64,000 nt of DNA from Nitrospirota bacterium (GCA_024275955.1 JAJRYD010000020.1:1-64000); one strand, 5' to 3'; positions 8,595-17,895 are shown, counted from the stretch's first letter. Numbers and translations: made by a program. The notes: generated by a model from the sequence alone, not told the origin.

Positions 8595-9305
8595 ATGAAA
8601 AGTTTATTTGGGGGCAAGGTGTCTAGATATTTTTCTGTTGCGTTTTCTCTGGCTGTTCTTCTCTTTCTAAGCGGTTGCTTTACATCGTCGGCCAAGGTGC
8701 AGTTTAGATATAAAAATGAAGATATAGTCGCCAAGGCAGATAACCTGCGCAGAACCGGAAAGATTTATAGAGATTTAGACACAATACTTATCGGCGATAT
8801 ACTCTGGTATTCCGCCGACTTAAAGAAGGCTTATCTCGATGAGATGCGGTCGAAAAAAAGGGTAGACGAAGCAGATTTTGAAAACAACATCCAGATTATA
8901 GAAAATCACGACGCGAAAGGGGTAGACTTTCTTGTGGCGGTTTACACGGCGGAAAAGAAATGGGACGATTTCGCTCTTCCGTCATCAATCTGGAAATTCA
9001 GGATGGAAGGAAAGGACGGGGAGCTTGTCGCCCCTTTCGAAATCACTAGGATTAAGCAAGAAAATATTCCCGATACGCATATTTTTTCATTTATCACTAC
9101 TTGGAGATCTGTCTACAGGGTAAGGTTCCCTCGAAACGAATCAATAGCAGGGCTTGGTAAATACGAAATTAAGCTTTACTCGATTCTAGGAGACACCGCT
9201 TTTGTATGGTATCTGGACGAGGCAGAGCGAGCCAAGCCGGCAAGTGCCGACCCGCCTATAGCCGAAACTTCCGGCGATGGAAAAGCCGGACTCAACTTTT
9301 TTTAA
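8595..9305 (+). CDS. Lipoprotein of unknown function
   Basis: The ATG at 8595 is followed by a lipoprotein signal peptide: basic start, hydrophobic run, then LSGC with the acylated Cys at about residue 28. The rest (about 236 residues in all) is soluble and mixed alpha/beta, with no motif I recognise. A TTG at 8559 would extend the N terminus by 12 residues. The 3' end overlaps the convergent PTPS-like gene by four bases. It is probably held in the inner or outer membrane facing the periplasm. I assign no function. Confidence 0.75.
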   Translation: MKSLFGGKVSRYFSVAFSLAVLLFLSGCFTSSAKVQFRYKNEDIVAKADNLRRTGKIYRDLDTILIGDILWYSADLKKAYLDEMRSKKRVDEADFENNIQIIENHDAKGVDFLVAVYTAEKKWDDFALPSSIWKFRMEGKDGELVAPFEITRIKQENIPDTHIFSFITTWRSVYRVRFPRNESIAGLGKYEIKLYSILGDTAFVWYLDEAERAKPASADPPIAETSGDGKAGLNFF

Positions 9306-9781
9306 AACTCGATTCTAAAAGAAGCCATCTGGCCAGCCGTTTCCTCCACGCCGACCTCAAGTGAAGCGATATTCTTTAACAGCCCCTTTTTCTTTAAAAT
9401 CTTTATAAGTTTTTCGCTTATATATTCGGAGAGCTTTTCCACAGTGGTATTTGTTATCGGAAGCGGCATCACGTCCTCTATGGGAAAGAGATATTTTTTT
9501 GTACGGTAGCGCACTTCAAAGCCTGTTTTGGTCGTTTTTACCTTAAGGCTTTTATTTTGAGTAGCCATAATTACTTTGTGGTCGAGCATTTTGCAGATTT
9601 TGCCAAGCTCATTTTTTACTACCTTGAAATCCATTAGGTAGGCGTTTTCGTCCAGCTTGCCTCTCATTTCCACAGATGTGTAGTAGTTGTGGCCATGTAG
9701 CGCTTCGCAATCGTTTTCCAGTGTTATAAAGTGCGCCGCCGAAAAGTTTAGCTTTTGTTTTTGAATATTTATCCTGTACAT
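9302..9781 (-). CDS. 6-pyruvoyl-tetrahydropterin synthase / QueD family enzyme
   Basis: A 159-residue protein of the T-fold PTPS/QueD family, whose members act on dihydroneopterin triphosphate in pterin or queuosine synthesis. Zn ligands are visible: His17 (SAAHF) and His29/His31 (LHGHNY). Cys25, four residues before His29, is the usual catalytic Cys position. TNTTVEKLSEY and the C-terminal VGVEETAG supply the substrate-binding part. No queC, queE or folE lies nearby, so QueD against another PTPS subtype cannot be decided from context. Confidence 0.8.
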   Translation of the reverse strand: MYRINIQKQKLNFSAAHFITLENDCEALHGHNYYTSVEMRGKLDENAYLMDFKVVKNELGKICKMLDHKVIMATQNKSLKVKTTKTGFEVRYRTKKYLFPIEDVMPLPITNTTVEKLSEYISEKLIKILKKKGLLKNIASLEVGVEETAGQMASFRIEF

Positions 9782-9864
9782 AGCTACCGAGTGTAAATGA
9801 TTGTTTTATTCAAGGCAAATTTAGGTATCATATTTGCGAGTTTTAATTTTAAGCGGGGAGAGAT

Positions 9865-10644
9865 ATGCCTGACAGAGAGTGTCTTGTTCCGATTCCGTGG
9901 GAGACGAGAAATCTTGGCGTGGAAAGTTTTTCCCTTGCCGAAAGCTTTGTTAAAAAGCCAGAGAGTTTGCTTTTGGGGCAGAGCATTGCAGATAAAGTTA
10001 ACGAGTGCGGCCGGCTGTTCGTACAGGTAAGGGTTGATAAAGCTGATAGCGGGGTTGCGCCTATTTTAGCCGACCACCGATTTTATCCTGTCGAATCTGC
10101 TATGGCTGTCTATACGGTTTTTAGCAGAAACATCTGCTTGAAGGAGTTTAGGGAAAATAATGGCTCTGTCCTTGTGCGCAGGTTTAACGCGGAGCATTTT
10201 TCGTTTTTCCGCATTGGCAATAATGAAACGGCTAAGCGCGGCGCAGTTAAAACTATGGCAGAGCAGTCGTTTTCTTACGACAGGTTTCATCTTGACCCGA
10301 ACTCAAGCTCTGCCATCGCCTCCAAACGCCTTGGCTATCTTATGGGAGACCTGCTGTCAGACGACACGGTTGTTTTTTATCTGCTGGAGTACGATGGGGA
10401 AGCGGTTGGCTTTATCTCCCGCAGGGAGGATGAGCTTATCATAGCAGGGCTATCAAAGAAGTATGAGAACAGCGGGCTTGGAAGCTTTCTCTGGCTTTCG
10501 TCGATGAAAGATATGGAAGATACGGGACTAACCGGCGCTAGAACATTAATATCGACAAATAATATTCTCAGCCTCAACCTGCACACCAGAATAGGCTTTA
10601 AATTCAGAAAGACGTTTATCACTTATCACTTTTGGGCCGGCTAG
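9865..10644 (+). CDS. GNAT acetyltransferase, RffC/WecD-like
   Basis: The protein (259 residues) begins PIPWETRNLGVESFSL, as in the amino-sugar acetyltransferases RffC/WecD, and carries a GNAT core (YENSGLGSFLW as acetyl-CoA loop; STNN...NLHTRIGFKFRKTF at the end). Such enzymes acetylate sugar-nucleotide amines in surface polysaccharide synthesis. A ribosome site (GGGGAGAG) stands just before the ATG. No sugar-synthesis genes adjoin it, so the substrate is open. Its end overlaps the convergent radical SAM gene by four bases. Confidence 0.75.
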   Translation: MPDRECLVPIPWETRNLGVESFSLAESFVKKPESLLLGQSIADKVNECGRLFVQVRVDKADSGVAPILADHRFYPVESAMAVYTVFSRNICLKEFRENNGSVLVRRFNAEHFSFFRIGNNETAKRGAVKTMAEQSFSYDRFHLDPNSSSAIASKRLGYLMGDLLSDDTVVFYLLEYDGEAVGFISRREDELIIAGLSKKYENSGLGSFLWLSSMKDMEDTGLTGARTLISTNNILSLNLHTRIGFKFRKTFITYHFWAG

Positions 10645-12113
10645 AAAAGGATTTTGTTAAGTATCATAAGGTCTGGAGTTTTGGCGAACATCTTTTTCCT
10701 AAGACGAAAGATATAGACAGCTCTTAAAAACCGGAATAAAAGTTTTTTCGCGCCGTTAAACGGAATCGACTTCGCGGGGGCGGAAAGGAAATATGTCATA
10801 AGTGAAACCACCTCAAGAACTTTTTTCTGTTTTGTAGATACCCACGGCATCGTGTTGCTTCCTGTGTAATCTATCTTTGCGAACTCTTTCATGCTTTTCG
10901 GCGCTTTATATCCCATCTCGCACGCTTTTTCATAAAGAGCCGTGCCGGGGAAAGGCATATACATGTAAATATGTCCGCCGATAGAGGAGTTTGGATTTTT
11001 TGTAATAATGTCAAGAGCGTAATCTACCGTCTGCATCGACTGTTCCATCGTTTCTCCGGGGAAGCCGACTATCATGTTGAATTTGAATTGAAGATTCGTT
11101 TCTCGAAAGTTGCGCATAACCTTTTCGCAATGCTCATTTTTGAACCGTTTGTTTAAAAGAGTGTACCGAATACCTTCGTTGCCGGATTCAATTCCAAATT
11201 CAACATGCCTAAGGCCGGCATCGTAAAAAAGTTTGAGGGTTTCAATCGGTATGTTTTTGAACTGGTTTATTGTTCCACTGCCGGACCATTTAAGCTTCAT
11301 CCCGTTTTCGATAAGAAGCTTGCTGAAAGATTTTATACGGTCGAGCTTGAGAAAGAGGTTGGCATCGTAAAAGCGTATCCCGCCGATATCGTATCTTTCC
11401 TGAAGATGTTTTATGTCGGAAATCATTTTCTCGGCGCTTTGACAGCTGTAGGAAATCCCAAAGCGGTTCGCAATGTCGCAAAAGGCGCACGAGTGCGGGC
11501 ATCCCCTGCTCGTTTCCCACGAGACGCATCGTCCGCCTCCCTCCACGGCATTGTAGTAAATGTAAGGGGTAATAGCCGGCAAGAGGCCGAGCGGGAGCGG
11601 AGGAAGAGAGTCTAGTTCTTTTATCGGTAACAGTTTTACAAGTTTTAATTCGTTGTCTTTCATGTAGCCGACACCGGCGACGCTACGCTGTTTTTCGATA
11701 TCTCCGATTTCGTCAAGCAGTTCACGAAATGCCCATTCGCCTTCTCCGCGAATTATGAAATCGACGAAAGGACTGAGCAAAATGCTTTCAGGAGCTATAA
11801 TCGCGTGCCAGCCTCCCCATACAACTTGAACATCGGGTCTTTTTTCCTTTACCATCTTTGAGCAGTTCTCCGCGTCCAGCAAGCCAGGGCCTGTAAGACA
11901 GGAGATTGCGACGCATATAAGCTCTCGGTCTTCTAAGGCCGATAATAGTTTTTCATCTGAATCGCCAAGATTCCTGTCTATAAGAACCACGTCGTATTTA
12001 TCTACCAGAGTGGAAGCAACAGAAAGGATAGCCAGAGGGATATGCTTTGGTATCATTTCCGAAACGGCTCTTCCCGTAGAAGGGTTTATGACGACAATCT
12101 TCTTTCTAGCCAC
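10641..12113 (-). CDS. B12-binding radical SAM protein
   Basis: The 490-residue protein has an N-terminal cobalamin-binding Rossmann domain (about residues 1-140, with VVWGGWHA and IIRGEGE). A radical SAM core follows whose 4Fe-4S Cys are 205, 209 and 212 (RGCPHSCAFC), then a GFPGET segment. This is the class that includes BchE, HpnP-like and methyltransferase enzymes acting on lipids, tetrapyrroles or natural products. The neighbours give no pathway. The exact reaction cannot be called from sequence; the class is firm. Confidence 0.85.
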   Translation of the reverse strand: MARKKIVVINPSTGRAVSEMIPKHIPLAILSVASTLVDKYDVVLIDRNLGDSDEKLLSALEDRELICVAISCLTGPGLLDAENCSKMVKEKRPDVQVVWGGWHAIIAPESILLSPFVDFIIRGEGEWAFRELLDEIGDIEKQRSVAGVGYMKDNELKLVKLLPIKELDSLPPLPLGLLPAITPYIYYNAVEGGGRCVSWETSRGCPHSCAFCDIANRFGISYSCQSAEKMISDIKHLQERYDIGGIRFYDANLFLKLDRIKSFSKLLIENGMKLKWSGSGTINQFKNIPIETLKLFYDAGLRHVEFGIESGNEGIRYTLLNKRFKNEHCEKVMRNFRETNLQFKFNMIVGFPGETMEQSMQTVDYALDIITKNPNSSIGGHIYMYMPFPGTALYEKACEMGYKAPKSMKEFAKIDYTGSNTMPWVSTKQKKVLEVVSLMTYFLSAPAKSIPFNGAKKLLFRFLRAVYIFRLRKKMFAKTPDLMILNKILF

Positions 12114-12339
12114 TATTTCTTCTTTCCAGATACCAGCAGGGTGATTTTCATAATTTTGACAGTATATCGTGCCTGCCGGCTGTTTCTTTGCTGGCGACCG
12201 TAAATCATTGAACTTTTTTAAGAAAACCCTTAAGTTCCTTCATAAAAACACCGAAATAGTGCTTAAGCATGTAAGAAATATCTGCTTTAGCGGCTTAAAG
12301 CATGCGGTAATCGAGGGTATTAGAGCTTTGGAGATAAAA

Positions 12340-13002
12340 ATGAAGTTTGGAAAAAAAGTGCTGTTTCCATTGATTTTAGGCTTTTTGCTATCTTCCTGTG
12401 CCAGCATGAATGAGACTGCCGTCTCTTATAGTTATGACTCTGACATCGGCAAAGCTTCTCCAGCCAGCTGGAGGACCAAAGATCAATCCAAGGTAAGGGT
12501 AGCGGCGGAGATATTCGAAAGAAAAATAATGCTTCTTTCCAGCCAGCTTACCAGCAACCTAAAGGAATACGACCCAGAGATGAAAAGCCTCGTTGTTACT
12601 ACCTTTGTCGATATGGACGACCTTTCGCAGACAAGCAGGTTCGGCCGTTATGCTTCCGAAAGGCTTGTGCATGAAATGCATAGGGCAGGCTACCGTGTTT
12701 TTGAAATAAGGCAGTCCAAGAATATAGAAATTCTGGAAGAAAAAGGCGAGTTTCATATTACAAGGAAGAGTGCCGAGCTTTTAAACAGATACCGTTCGGA
12801 TGCTGTAATAGTAGGCACCTACACCTGTGTAAACGGCGAACTGACTCTCCATGCAAGGATGCTCGAGAGAGATACCTCGCGGGTTGTTTCTGTCGCGGCA
12901 CTCTCGTTCCATATGAATGAGGATCCTTACACGGAAGAGCTTCTCGGCACCGGCAGGAAGCCAGGTTTTGTAGTGAGCATAGATCAAATGGAGGCAGAGT
13001 GA
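12340..13002 (+). CDS. FlgO-domain lipoprotein 1
   Basis: The ATG at 12340 has a ribosome site (GGAG, about seven bases) and starts a 220-residue lipoprotein (signal MKFGKK..., then LSSC). The mature part is one FlgO-like domain: VVTTFVDMDDLSQTSRFGRYASERLVHEM, then VFEIRQSKN, then LNRYRSDAVIVGTYT and a final strand pair. FlgO is known as an outer-membrane lipoprotein needed for Vibrio motility, but no flagellar gene is in this window. The next gene overlaps its stop (GTGA). First gene of a four-gene operon. Confidence 0.8.
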   Translation: MKFGKKVLFPLILGFLLSSCASMNETAVSYSYDSDIGKASPASWRTKDQSKVRVAAEIFERKIMLLSSQLTSNLKEYDPEMKSLVVTTFVDMDDLSQTSRFGRYASERLVHEMHRAGYRVFEIRQSKNIEILEEKGEFHITRKSAELLNRYRSDAVIVGTYTCVNGELTLHARMLERDTSRVVSVAALSFHMNEDPYTEELLGTGRKPGFVVSIDQMEAE

Positions 13003-14159
13003 AAAAGATTCAGCTTTTGCTGGTAGCATTGCTGGTTATTAGCGTCGCTTCATGCAAAAGTCTAGACAGGTCGTCAGGGCTTGGCTTTAATGCTTCAGGA
13101 GGTAGTGAAGCTGTCTATGCCAAAAGATTTCATTCGACTATGGACAGCATGGCGCGTCAGCTGGCGGATAAATTTACAGATGGCGAGCCTTCGGGAACGA
13201 TGGTTGTCGTTTCCACGTTTGTTCCGGTAGGAGGCTACGAAATATCGGAAGCGTTTGGCCAGCTTGCGGCGGAGCGGATGATTGCCGGACTTTCTGGAAC
13301 AGGTTTTAAGGTTTACGACATGAGAAAAGCAAAGGGGATTCTTGTTGGAGAGAAGCAAGGTTTCTACTCTCTCTCTAATAAAGTTAGAAATATCAGCAAT
13401 AATATACGCACAGATCTTGTCCTTGCCGGAAGCTACGCGCTTGTCGGCGGGGAGCTTATGATAAACGCTATGCTGATTCGGGCCGATAACAGCCAAGTGG
13501 TGTCATCTGCCACGCAGATGCTGAATATAAGCGATGATACTTTTCTTGAGCCGCTGGTTTCTCCGCTTCTTGCGATTCATCTTCAGTCGGGCAAACGAGC
13601 CTCCACGGGTAAAGGTAGGCTGGAAATACGGGAAGCACTTTTTGAAAGAACCGATAAATCGTCCAAACTGCTTCCACTAAAGGTAAAGAGGCTTGCCCGC
13701 GATATGGCGGCGAATTTTGAAGATGACGGTAGCAAAAAGTCGGTAGTTATTACAACTTATGTCGACCTAGACCATCTGAACCGCACCAACAGCTTTGGAA
13801 GGTATGTAACCGAACAGCTGATGGAGGAGTTTTCTAAAAGAGGGTTTAGAGTGGTGGAAGTAAGGGCGGCCAAAGAACTTTTTGTATCTCCCAATATAGG
13901 AGAGATGGCGCTGACCCGTAACATGGAAGATATGCTGAATGCCTATAAAGCCGATGCTATTGTGCTTGGCACATATCAAAAAATAGGCAACCTCGTAAAG
14001 GTCAATACAAGAATGGTGGTCGCGGATAATCAGGAAGTGGTATCCGTTGCCAACATGGAAATAAAGGCTGATGAAAATGATAGGTTCATGCAGGATCTTT
14101 TTAAAAACCAGCTTGAGATGATAAGCCACAAACAGTCCGTGGAAGGATTTAGGAAATGA
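12999..14159 (+). CDS. Lipoprotein with two tandem FlgO domains
   Basis: A GTG start with ribosome site GGAGG overlaps the previous stop. The 386-residue product has a lipoprotein signal (VASC) and two FlgO-like domains. The first runs over about residues 30-200 (VVVSTFVPVGGYEISEAFGQL); the second over about 215-380 (VVITTYVDLDHLNRTNSFGRY ... ADAIVLGTYQ). The second domain is closer to the single domains of the flanking genes. A tandem form suggests duplication within the operon. The 3' end overlaps the next ATG by four bases. It probably lies at the outer membrane facing the periplasm. Confidence 0.8.
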   Translation: MKKIQLLLVALLVISVASCKSLDRSSGLGFNASGGSEAVYAKRFHSTMDSMARQLADKFTDGEPSGTMVVVSTFVPVGGYEISEAFGQLAAERMIAGLSGTGFKVYDMRKAKGILVGEKQGFYSLSNKVRNISNNIRTDLVLAGSYALVGGELMINAMLIRADNSQVVSSATQMLNISDDTFLEPLVSPLLAIHLQSGKRASTGKGRLEIREALFERTDKSSKLLPLKVKRLARDMAANFEDDGSKKSVVITTYVDLDHLNRTNSFGRYVTEQLMEEFSKRGFRVVEVRAAKELFVSPNIGEMALTRNMEDMLNAYKADAIVLGTYQKIGNLVKVNTRMVVADNQEVVSVANMEIKADENDRFMQDLFKNQLEMISHKQSVEGFRK

Positions 14160-14713
14160 AAAAAATAGTACTGCTCTGCCTTTTCGTCCTGCCGCTTTCG
14201 TTTGGATGCGCCACGATGGACTCGCCTTCCTCTGTAGTTATAGGCGGCGGGAATGAGATACAGGGCGACAGATTTGGCGAAGAACTTCTTGCGCGCTCGC
14301 TTAGCAAAAACCTTAAAATGCCGGAGTACCAGAACTACCCGGTAATAGTTACCACCTTTGTAGATCTGAACGACTTCGAGAAAAGCTCGGTTTTCGGCAG
14401 GCTTATGGCCGAAAAACTTCTGCACCAGATGAACAAGCAAGGGTTTAATGTTGTCGAAATAAGGAGAGCGCAAGACCTCTTGATAAAAAAAGAAGTCGGC
14501 GAGATGATTTTGACCAGAGACGTGGAAGAGATAGCAAATATTACAAAGGCAAGGTCTGTTCTGGCTGGTACATATGTAGCCACCACGACCGCTCTTATAA
14601 TAAATGCTCGGCTGGTAGATATCCAGACACCGCATATCATTTCCAGTTTTAGTTACGAGATTGCGATAACCGAGGAGATAGAAAACTTACTGAGTGGGGA
14701 ACCACCTTTTTAA
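14156..14713 (+). CDS. FlgO-domain lipoprotein 3
   Basis: A 185-residue lipoprotein: signal MKKIVLLCLF, lipobox SFGC, then one FlgO-like domain (VIVTTFVDLNDFEKSSVFGRL, VEIRRAQDLL, ARSVLAGTYVATT). Its start ATG overlaps the previous stop (ATGA). With the two genes before it, this makes four FlgO domains in one operon, presumably one assembly at the outer membrane. No paralogue-specific motif explains the division of labour. Confidence 0.8.
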   Translation: MKKIVLLCLFVLPLSFGCATMDSPSSVVIGGGNEIQGDRFGEELLARSLSKNLKMPEYQNYPVIVTTFVDLNDFEKSSVFGRLMAEKLLHQMNKQGFNVVEIRRAQDLLIKKEVGEMILTRDVEEIANITKARSVLAGTYVATTTALIINARLVDIQTPHIISSFSYEIAITEEIENLLSGEPPF

Positions 14714-14726
14714 AGGGAGGCCGATA

Positions 14727-15239
14727 ATGGTATTTAAAAGAGTTTTACTACTGGCTGTTTCGGCCTTCATTTCTGCTTCTATTGCCGTAGCTGGCGGGCC
14801 GGACATAGTTTACAAACCTTCGCCGCCAAAACCAAAAAGAATCGCAGAAGAAAAACTTATAGAGCCGTTGGCAAAAGAGAAAAAAGAGATGATTCACGAA
14901 GTCGGCAGAGCTGAAATAATTCCGGCACAGCCATCCAGCCCGATGCCGGCGGCCCGAGAAATTGAGACAATAGTCCGCAAAGAGGCGGTTGCCGCAAAAG
15001 TTACCGTGCTTTTTGAGTCGAACCCGCAAAATTCCGAGCTTATGGTCAATGGACTTTATGTAGGTAGCACCCCGATACAGATTCCCCTTTATGACGGTGT
15101 CCATAATGTCAAAGTAGTGGCGCCGGGGTATACGCTCTGGGAGCGCCAAATTAAGGCATATCAGGGCTTAAGGGTCTACGCTATTTTAGAGAAAGGCAAA
15201 GTGGTCGCCGCCGCTGGCGATGGTGTCAAAGCCGAATAA
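14727..15239 (+). CDS. Secreted PEGA-domain protein
   Basis: The ATG at 14727 follows AAAGGGAGG and starts a 170-residue protein with a signal peptide ending around SIAVAGGPD. A Pro/Lys-rich linker follows, then a PEGA domain (about residues 100-165: TVLFESNPQNSELMVNGLYVG, TPIQIPL, HNVKVVAPGY). PEGA domains are small beta modules of surface and lipoprotein assemblies. It is the last gene of the FlgO lipoprotein operon, so it probably works with these lipoproteins in the envelope. No terminator with a T-run is obvious, though GGCCTA-AA-TAGGCC follows at about 15247. Confidence 0.75.
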   Translation: MVFKRVLLLAVSAFISASIAVAGGPDIVYKPSPPKPKRIAEEKLIEPLAKEKKEMIHEVGRAEIIPAQPSSPMPAAREIETIVRKEAVAAKVTVLFESNPQNSELMVNGLYVGSTPIQIPLYDGVHNVKVVAPGYTLWERQIKAYQGLRVYAILEKGKVVAAAGDGVKAE

Positions 15240-15430
15240 CCAACAGGCCTAAATAGGCCGCCTTGCAGTGATGAAGCGGTTAGTTTAGGCAGTTTTCTCA
15301 TTTTTTTTCTACTCAGACAGTAACTATCTGAAAAGCTGGTAGTTATACCTATAGTTAGCTTATCTTGAAATTTTCGTTAAAATTTCGTATAAGCTATAGC
15401 CTTGATAGGGAAAGGATTCTCAGAAAGTTC

Positions 15431-15458
15431 TTGACTACACAAGATGTTGGGGTAAGAA
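15431..15458 (+). promoter_or_regulatory. Possible nrdJ promoter overlapping NrdR boxes
   Basis: TTGACT (15431-15436) has a weak -10 (TAAGAA, 15453-15458) 16 bases downstream, with NrdR-like box 1 lying in the spacer. An alternative pair is CTGAAA (15491) with a perfect TATAAT (15514-15519) at 17 bases, but that would start transcription inside the ribosome site. Which is used cannot be told from sequence. Confidence 0.35.
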
Positions 15459-15484
15459 TGACAGGTCTGCACCATATATGGTGA
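15437..15484 (+). promoter_or_regulatory. Tandem NrdR-like boxes upstream of nrdJ
   Basis: Box 1 is 15437-15452 (ACACAAGATGTTGGGG, about 12 of 16 matches to acaCwAtATaTwGtgt). Box 2 is 15469-15484 (gCACCATATATGGTGa, a perfect palindrome in its core). The gap is 16 bp and the start-to-start distance 32 bp, about three helical turns, which is the usual layout of paired NrdR operators in front of ribonucleotide reductase genes. NrdR represses nrd genes in response to dATP. nrdR itself is not in the window. Confidence 0.6.
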
Positions 15485-15532
15485 TTCTCTCTGAAAACAG
15501 AGATTTAGAGGCCTATAATAAAAGGGGGTTTG

Positions 15533-17875
15533 ATGGCTACAGATACTAAAACCGGGGAAACGGGCAAACAGCGCTTTAGAAAGCCGCAAATCGCAATTTC
15601 TGAGAATGCGGCAAAGGTTCTTGAAAGGCGTTACCTTGCCAAAGATAATGCTGGAAATATCATCGAGACTCCTGAGGATATGTTTTTCCGTGTTGCGAGC
15701 GATATCGCCCTAGCAGACAAAAACTACGATGATAATGCCGATATAGCCAAGACTGTCGAAGAATTTTATAACATGATGGCCGACCTTGAGTTTATGCCTA
15801 ATTCCCCCACGCTTATGAACGCTGGGCGCGCGCTACAACAGCTTTCTGCCTGCTTTGTGCTTCCGATTGCCGATTCTATGGATTCCATCTTCGAAGCGGT
15901 AAAAGATACCGCGCTTATACATAAGAGCGGCGGCGGGACAGGCTTTTCCTTTTCACGCCTAAGGGCTACCGGCAGTAGGGTCAATTCCACCAACGGGGTA
16001 TCTTCCGGGCCTGTATCTTTTATGAGGGTTTTTGATGCCGCCACGGAATCGGTAAAGCAAGGTGGCACTAGGCGCGGGGCGAATATGGGCATACTGCGTA
16101 TCGACCACCCTGATATTATGGAGTTCATAACCTGCAAAATGGGGAACGATGTTTTTACCAACTTTAATATTTCGGTAGCCCTTACAGACGAGTTTATGCG
16201 CGCGGCGGAACAAAACCGCGACTACGACCTGATAGACCCAAAAGATGGACAGAGAACCCGTTCGTTAAACGCGGCCAAGGTGATGGATACGGTAATAAAC
16301 TGCGCGTGGAAAAATGGCGACCCGGGAATAATTTTTCTCGACAGGATAAACAGAGATAACCCGACCCCGCAGATAGGCGAAATAGAAAGCACTAATCCAT
16401 GCGGCGAACAGCCTTTGCTCCCGCATGAGTCGTGCAACCTCGGCTCCATCAACCTCACCAAGTTCGTAAAAGACGGCAAGGTAGATTATGAAGGGCTAGG
16501 CAGGGTCACTCATTCGGCAGTCCACTTTCTGGATAATGTAATTGACAGAAATAATTATCCTCTCGAAAAGATAGGCGAAGTAACCAGGAGCAACAGGAAG
16601 ATAGGTCTTGGAGTTATGGCTTTTGCCGATATGCTTATAGAGCTCGGCATACCTTACAACTCCGGGCAGGCGGTAGACCTTGCCGAAGATGTTATGGGCT
16701 TTATCGACATCGAGTCTAAAAAAGCGAGTGCCGAACTGGCCAAGAAGAGGGGACTGTTCCCCAACTTTGAAGGCTCTATTTTCGACAAGCCAAACGGCAT
16801 GCGTGTAAGAAACGCTACCACCACCACAATCGCCCCGACAGGCACTATCTCTATAATATGCAACGCATCTTCAGGCATTGAGCCGCTTTTCGCTCTCTCC
16901 TACATACGAACCGTTATGGACAATACCAAAATGGTAGAGGTTCATCCGATATTCAAACAGGTTGCTATAGATAGAGGCTTTTATTCCGAAGAGCTTATGG
17001 AAAAAATAGCCTTTCACGGTAGTCTTCACGATATGGATGAAGTGCCGAAAGATGTTCGCGACATCTTTATAACTTCCCACGAAGTTGCGCCTGAGTGGCA
17101 CTTAAGAATGCAGGCGGCATTTCAAAAGCATGTCGATAACGCGGTAAGCAAGACGGTTAACTTTAAAAACAGCGCCACTAAGGATGAAGTTAGAAATTCC
17201 TACATGCTTGCGTATCATCTCGGTTGCAAAGGTGTAACCATATACCGCGACGGTTCAAGAGATAATCAGGTGCTTTCCACAGGCTCCACTAACGCCGGCA
17301 GTGAAGAAGCGGTTACAGCACAGCCTGCGAAAGTGCATATGCGGCCGAGGCCTAAGTTTACGCATGGAGGCACTCAGAGTATCGCCACAGGGTGCGGCAA
17401 CATCTACGTTACGATTAATGAAGATGAGAATGGTCAGCCGTTCGAAATATTCACCCAAATAGGCAAAGCCGGCGGCTGTGCCGCTTCGCAAAATGAAACG
17501 ATAGGACGTCTCGCTTCGCTTGCTCTGCGCTCTGGCGTAGCGACAGAAGATGTTTATAAGCAGTTGCGCAACATATCTTGTCATCAGCCTATATGGGATG
17601 ACGGTGTAATGGTTCTTAGCTGTGCGGATGCTATAGGCAGGGCGCTGGAAAGCTACCAGAAGGAAAAGGAAAAGGCGAAAGAGCAGAATGCCGGCAGTCC
17701 TATCGAAACGAAAAATACAAAGGGAGCTGGAACCGTTTCTAGCGGAGGCAACGGCGCTGGCACGGCAGAAAAAGCTCTATCGGTAGCGTCAGCATGTCCC
17801 GATTGCGGCGGTTCTATGGAAGCGGCATCAGGATGTCTTTACTGCCGGTCGTGCGGCTACTCCAAGTGTGATTAG
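15533..17875 (+). CDS. nrdJ: NrdJ, adenosylcobalamin-dependent (class II) ribonucleotide reductase
   Basis: Reduces ribonucleotides to deoxyribonucleotides without oxygen, using a B12 radical. In the 780-residue protein one sees NSPTLMNAGR and a Cys in LSACFVLPI, the active-site segment NPCGEQPLLPHESCNLGSINL, and the phosphate-binding PTGTISIICNASSGIEP. A TSCPD domain (GGCAASQNETIGRLASLAL) follows, then a C-terminal zinc ribbon (CPDCGG ... CLYCRSCGYSKC) of the B12 type. The ATG at 15533 follows AAAGGGGG. NrdR-like boxes lie 50-100 bases upstream. No B12 riboswitch is seen. Confidence 0.95.
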   Translation: MATDTKTGETGKQRFRKPQIAISENAAKVLERRYLAKDNAGNIIETPEDMFFRVASDIALADKNYDDNADIAKTVEEFYNMMADLEFMPNSPTLMNAGRALQQLSACFVLPIADSMDSIFEAVKDTALIHKSGGGTGFSFSRLRATGSRVNSTNGVSSGPVSFMRVFDAATESVKQGGTRRGANMGILRIDHPDIMEFITCKMGNDVFTNFNISVALTDEFMRAAEQNRDYDLIDPKDGQRTRSLNAAKVMDTVINCAWKNGDPGIIFLDRINRDNPTPQIGEIESTNPCGEQPLLPHESCNLGSINLTKFVKDGKVDYEGLGRVTHSAVHFLDNVIDRNNYPLEKIGEVTRSNRKIGLGVMAFADMLIELGIPYNSGQAVDLAEDVMGFIDIESKKASAELAKKRGLFPNFEGSIFDKPNGMRVRNATTTTIAPTGTISIICNASSGIEPLFALSYIRTVMDNTKMVEVHPIFKQVAIDRGFYSEELMEKIAFHGSLHDMDEVPKDVRDIFITSHEVAPEWHLRMQAAFQKHVDNAVSKTVNFKNSATKDEVRNSYMLAYHLGCKGVTIYRDGSRDNQVLSTGSTNAGSEEAVTAQPAKVHMRPRPKFTHGGTQSIATGCGNIYVTINEDENGQPFEIFTQIGKAGGCAASQNETIGRLASLALRSGVATEDVYKQLRNISCHQPIWDDGVMVLSCADAIGRALESYQKEKEKAKEQNAGSPIETKNTKGAGTVSSGGNGAGTAEKALSVASACPDCGGSMEAASGCLYCRSCGYSKCD

Positions 17876-17895
17876 AGGGGGAGTAGCTCTTAGTA

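Noticed and set aside
12340-14713. Flagellar gene cluster
   Set aside because: Only FlgO-like domains occur; there are no rod, hook, export or motor genes in the window.
15240-15532. Cobalamin riboswitch before nrdJ
   Set aside because: The conserved B12-box core and its helices are not visible; the palindromic NrdR-like boxes explain the region better.
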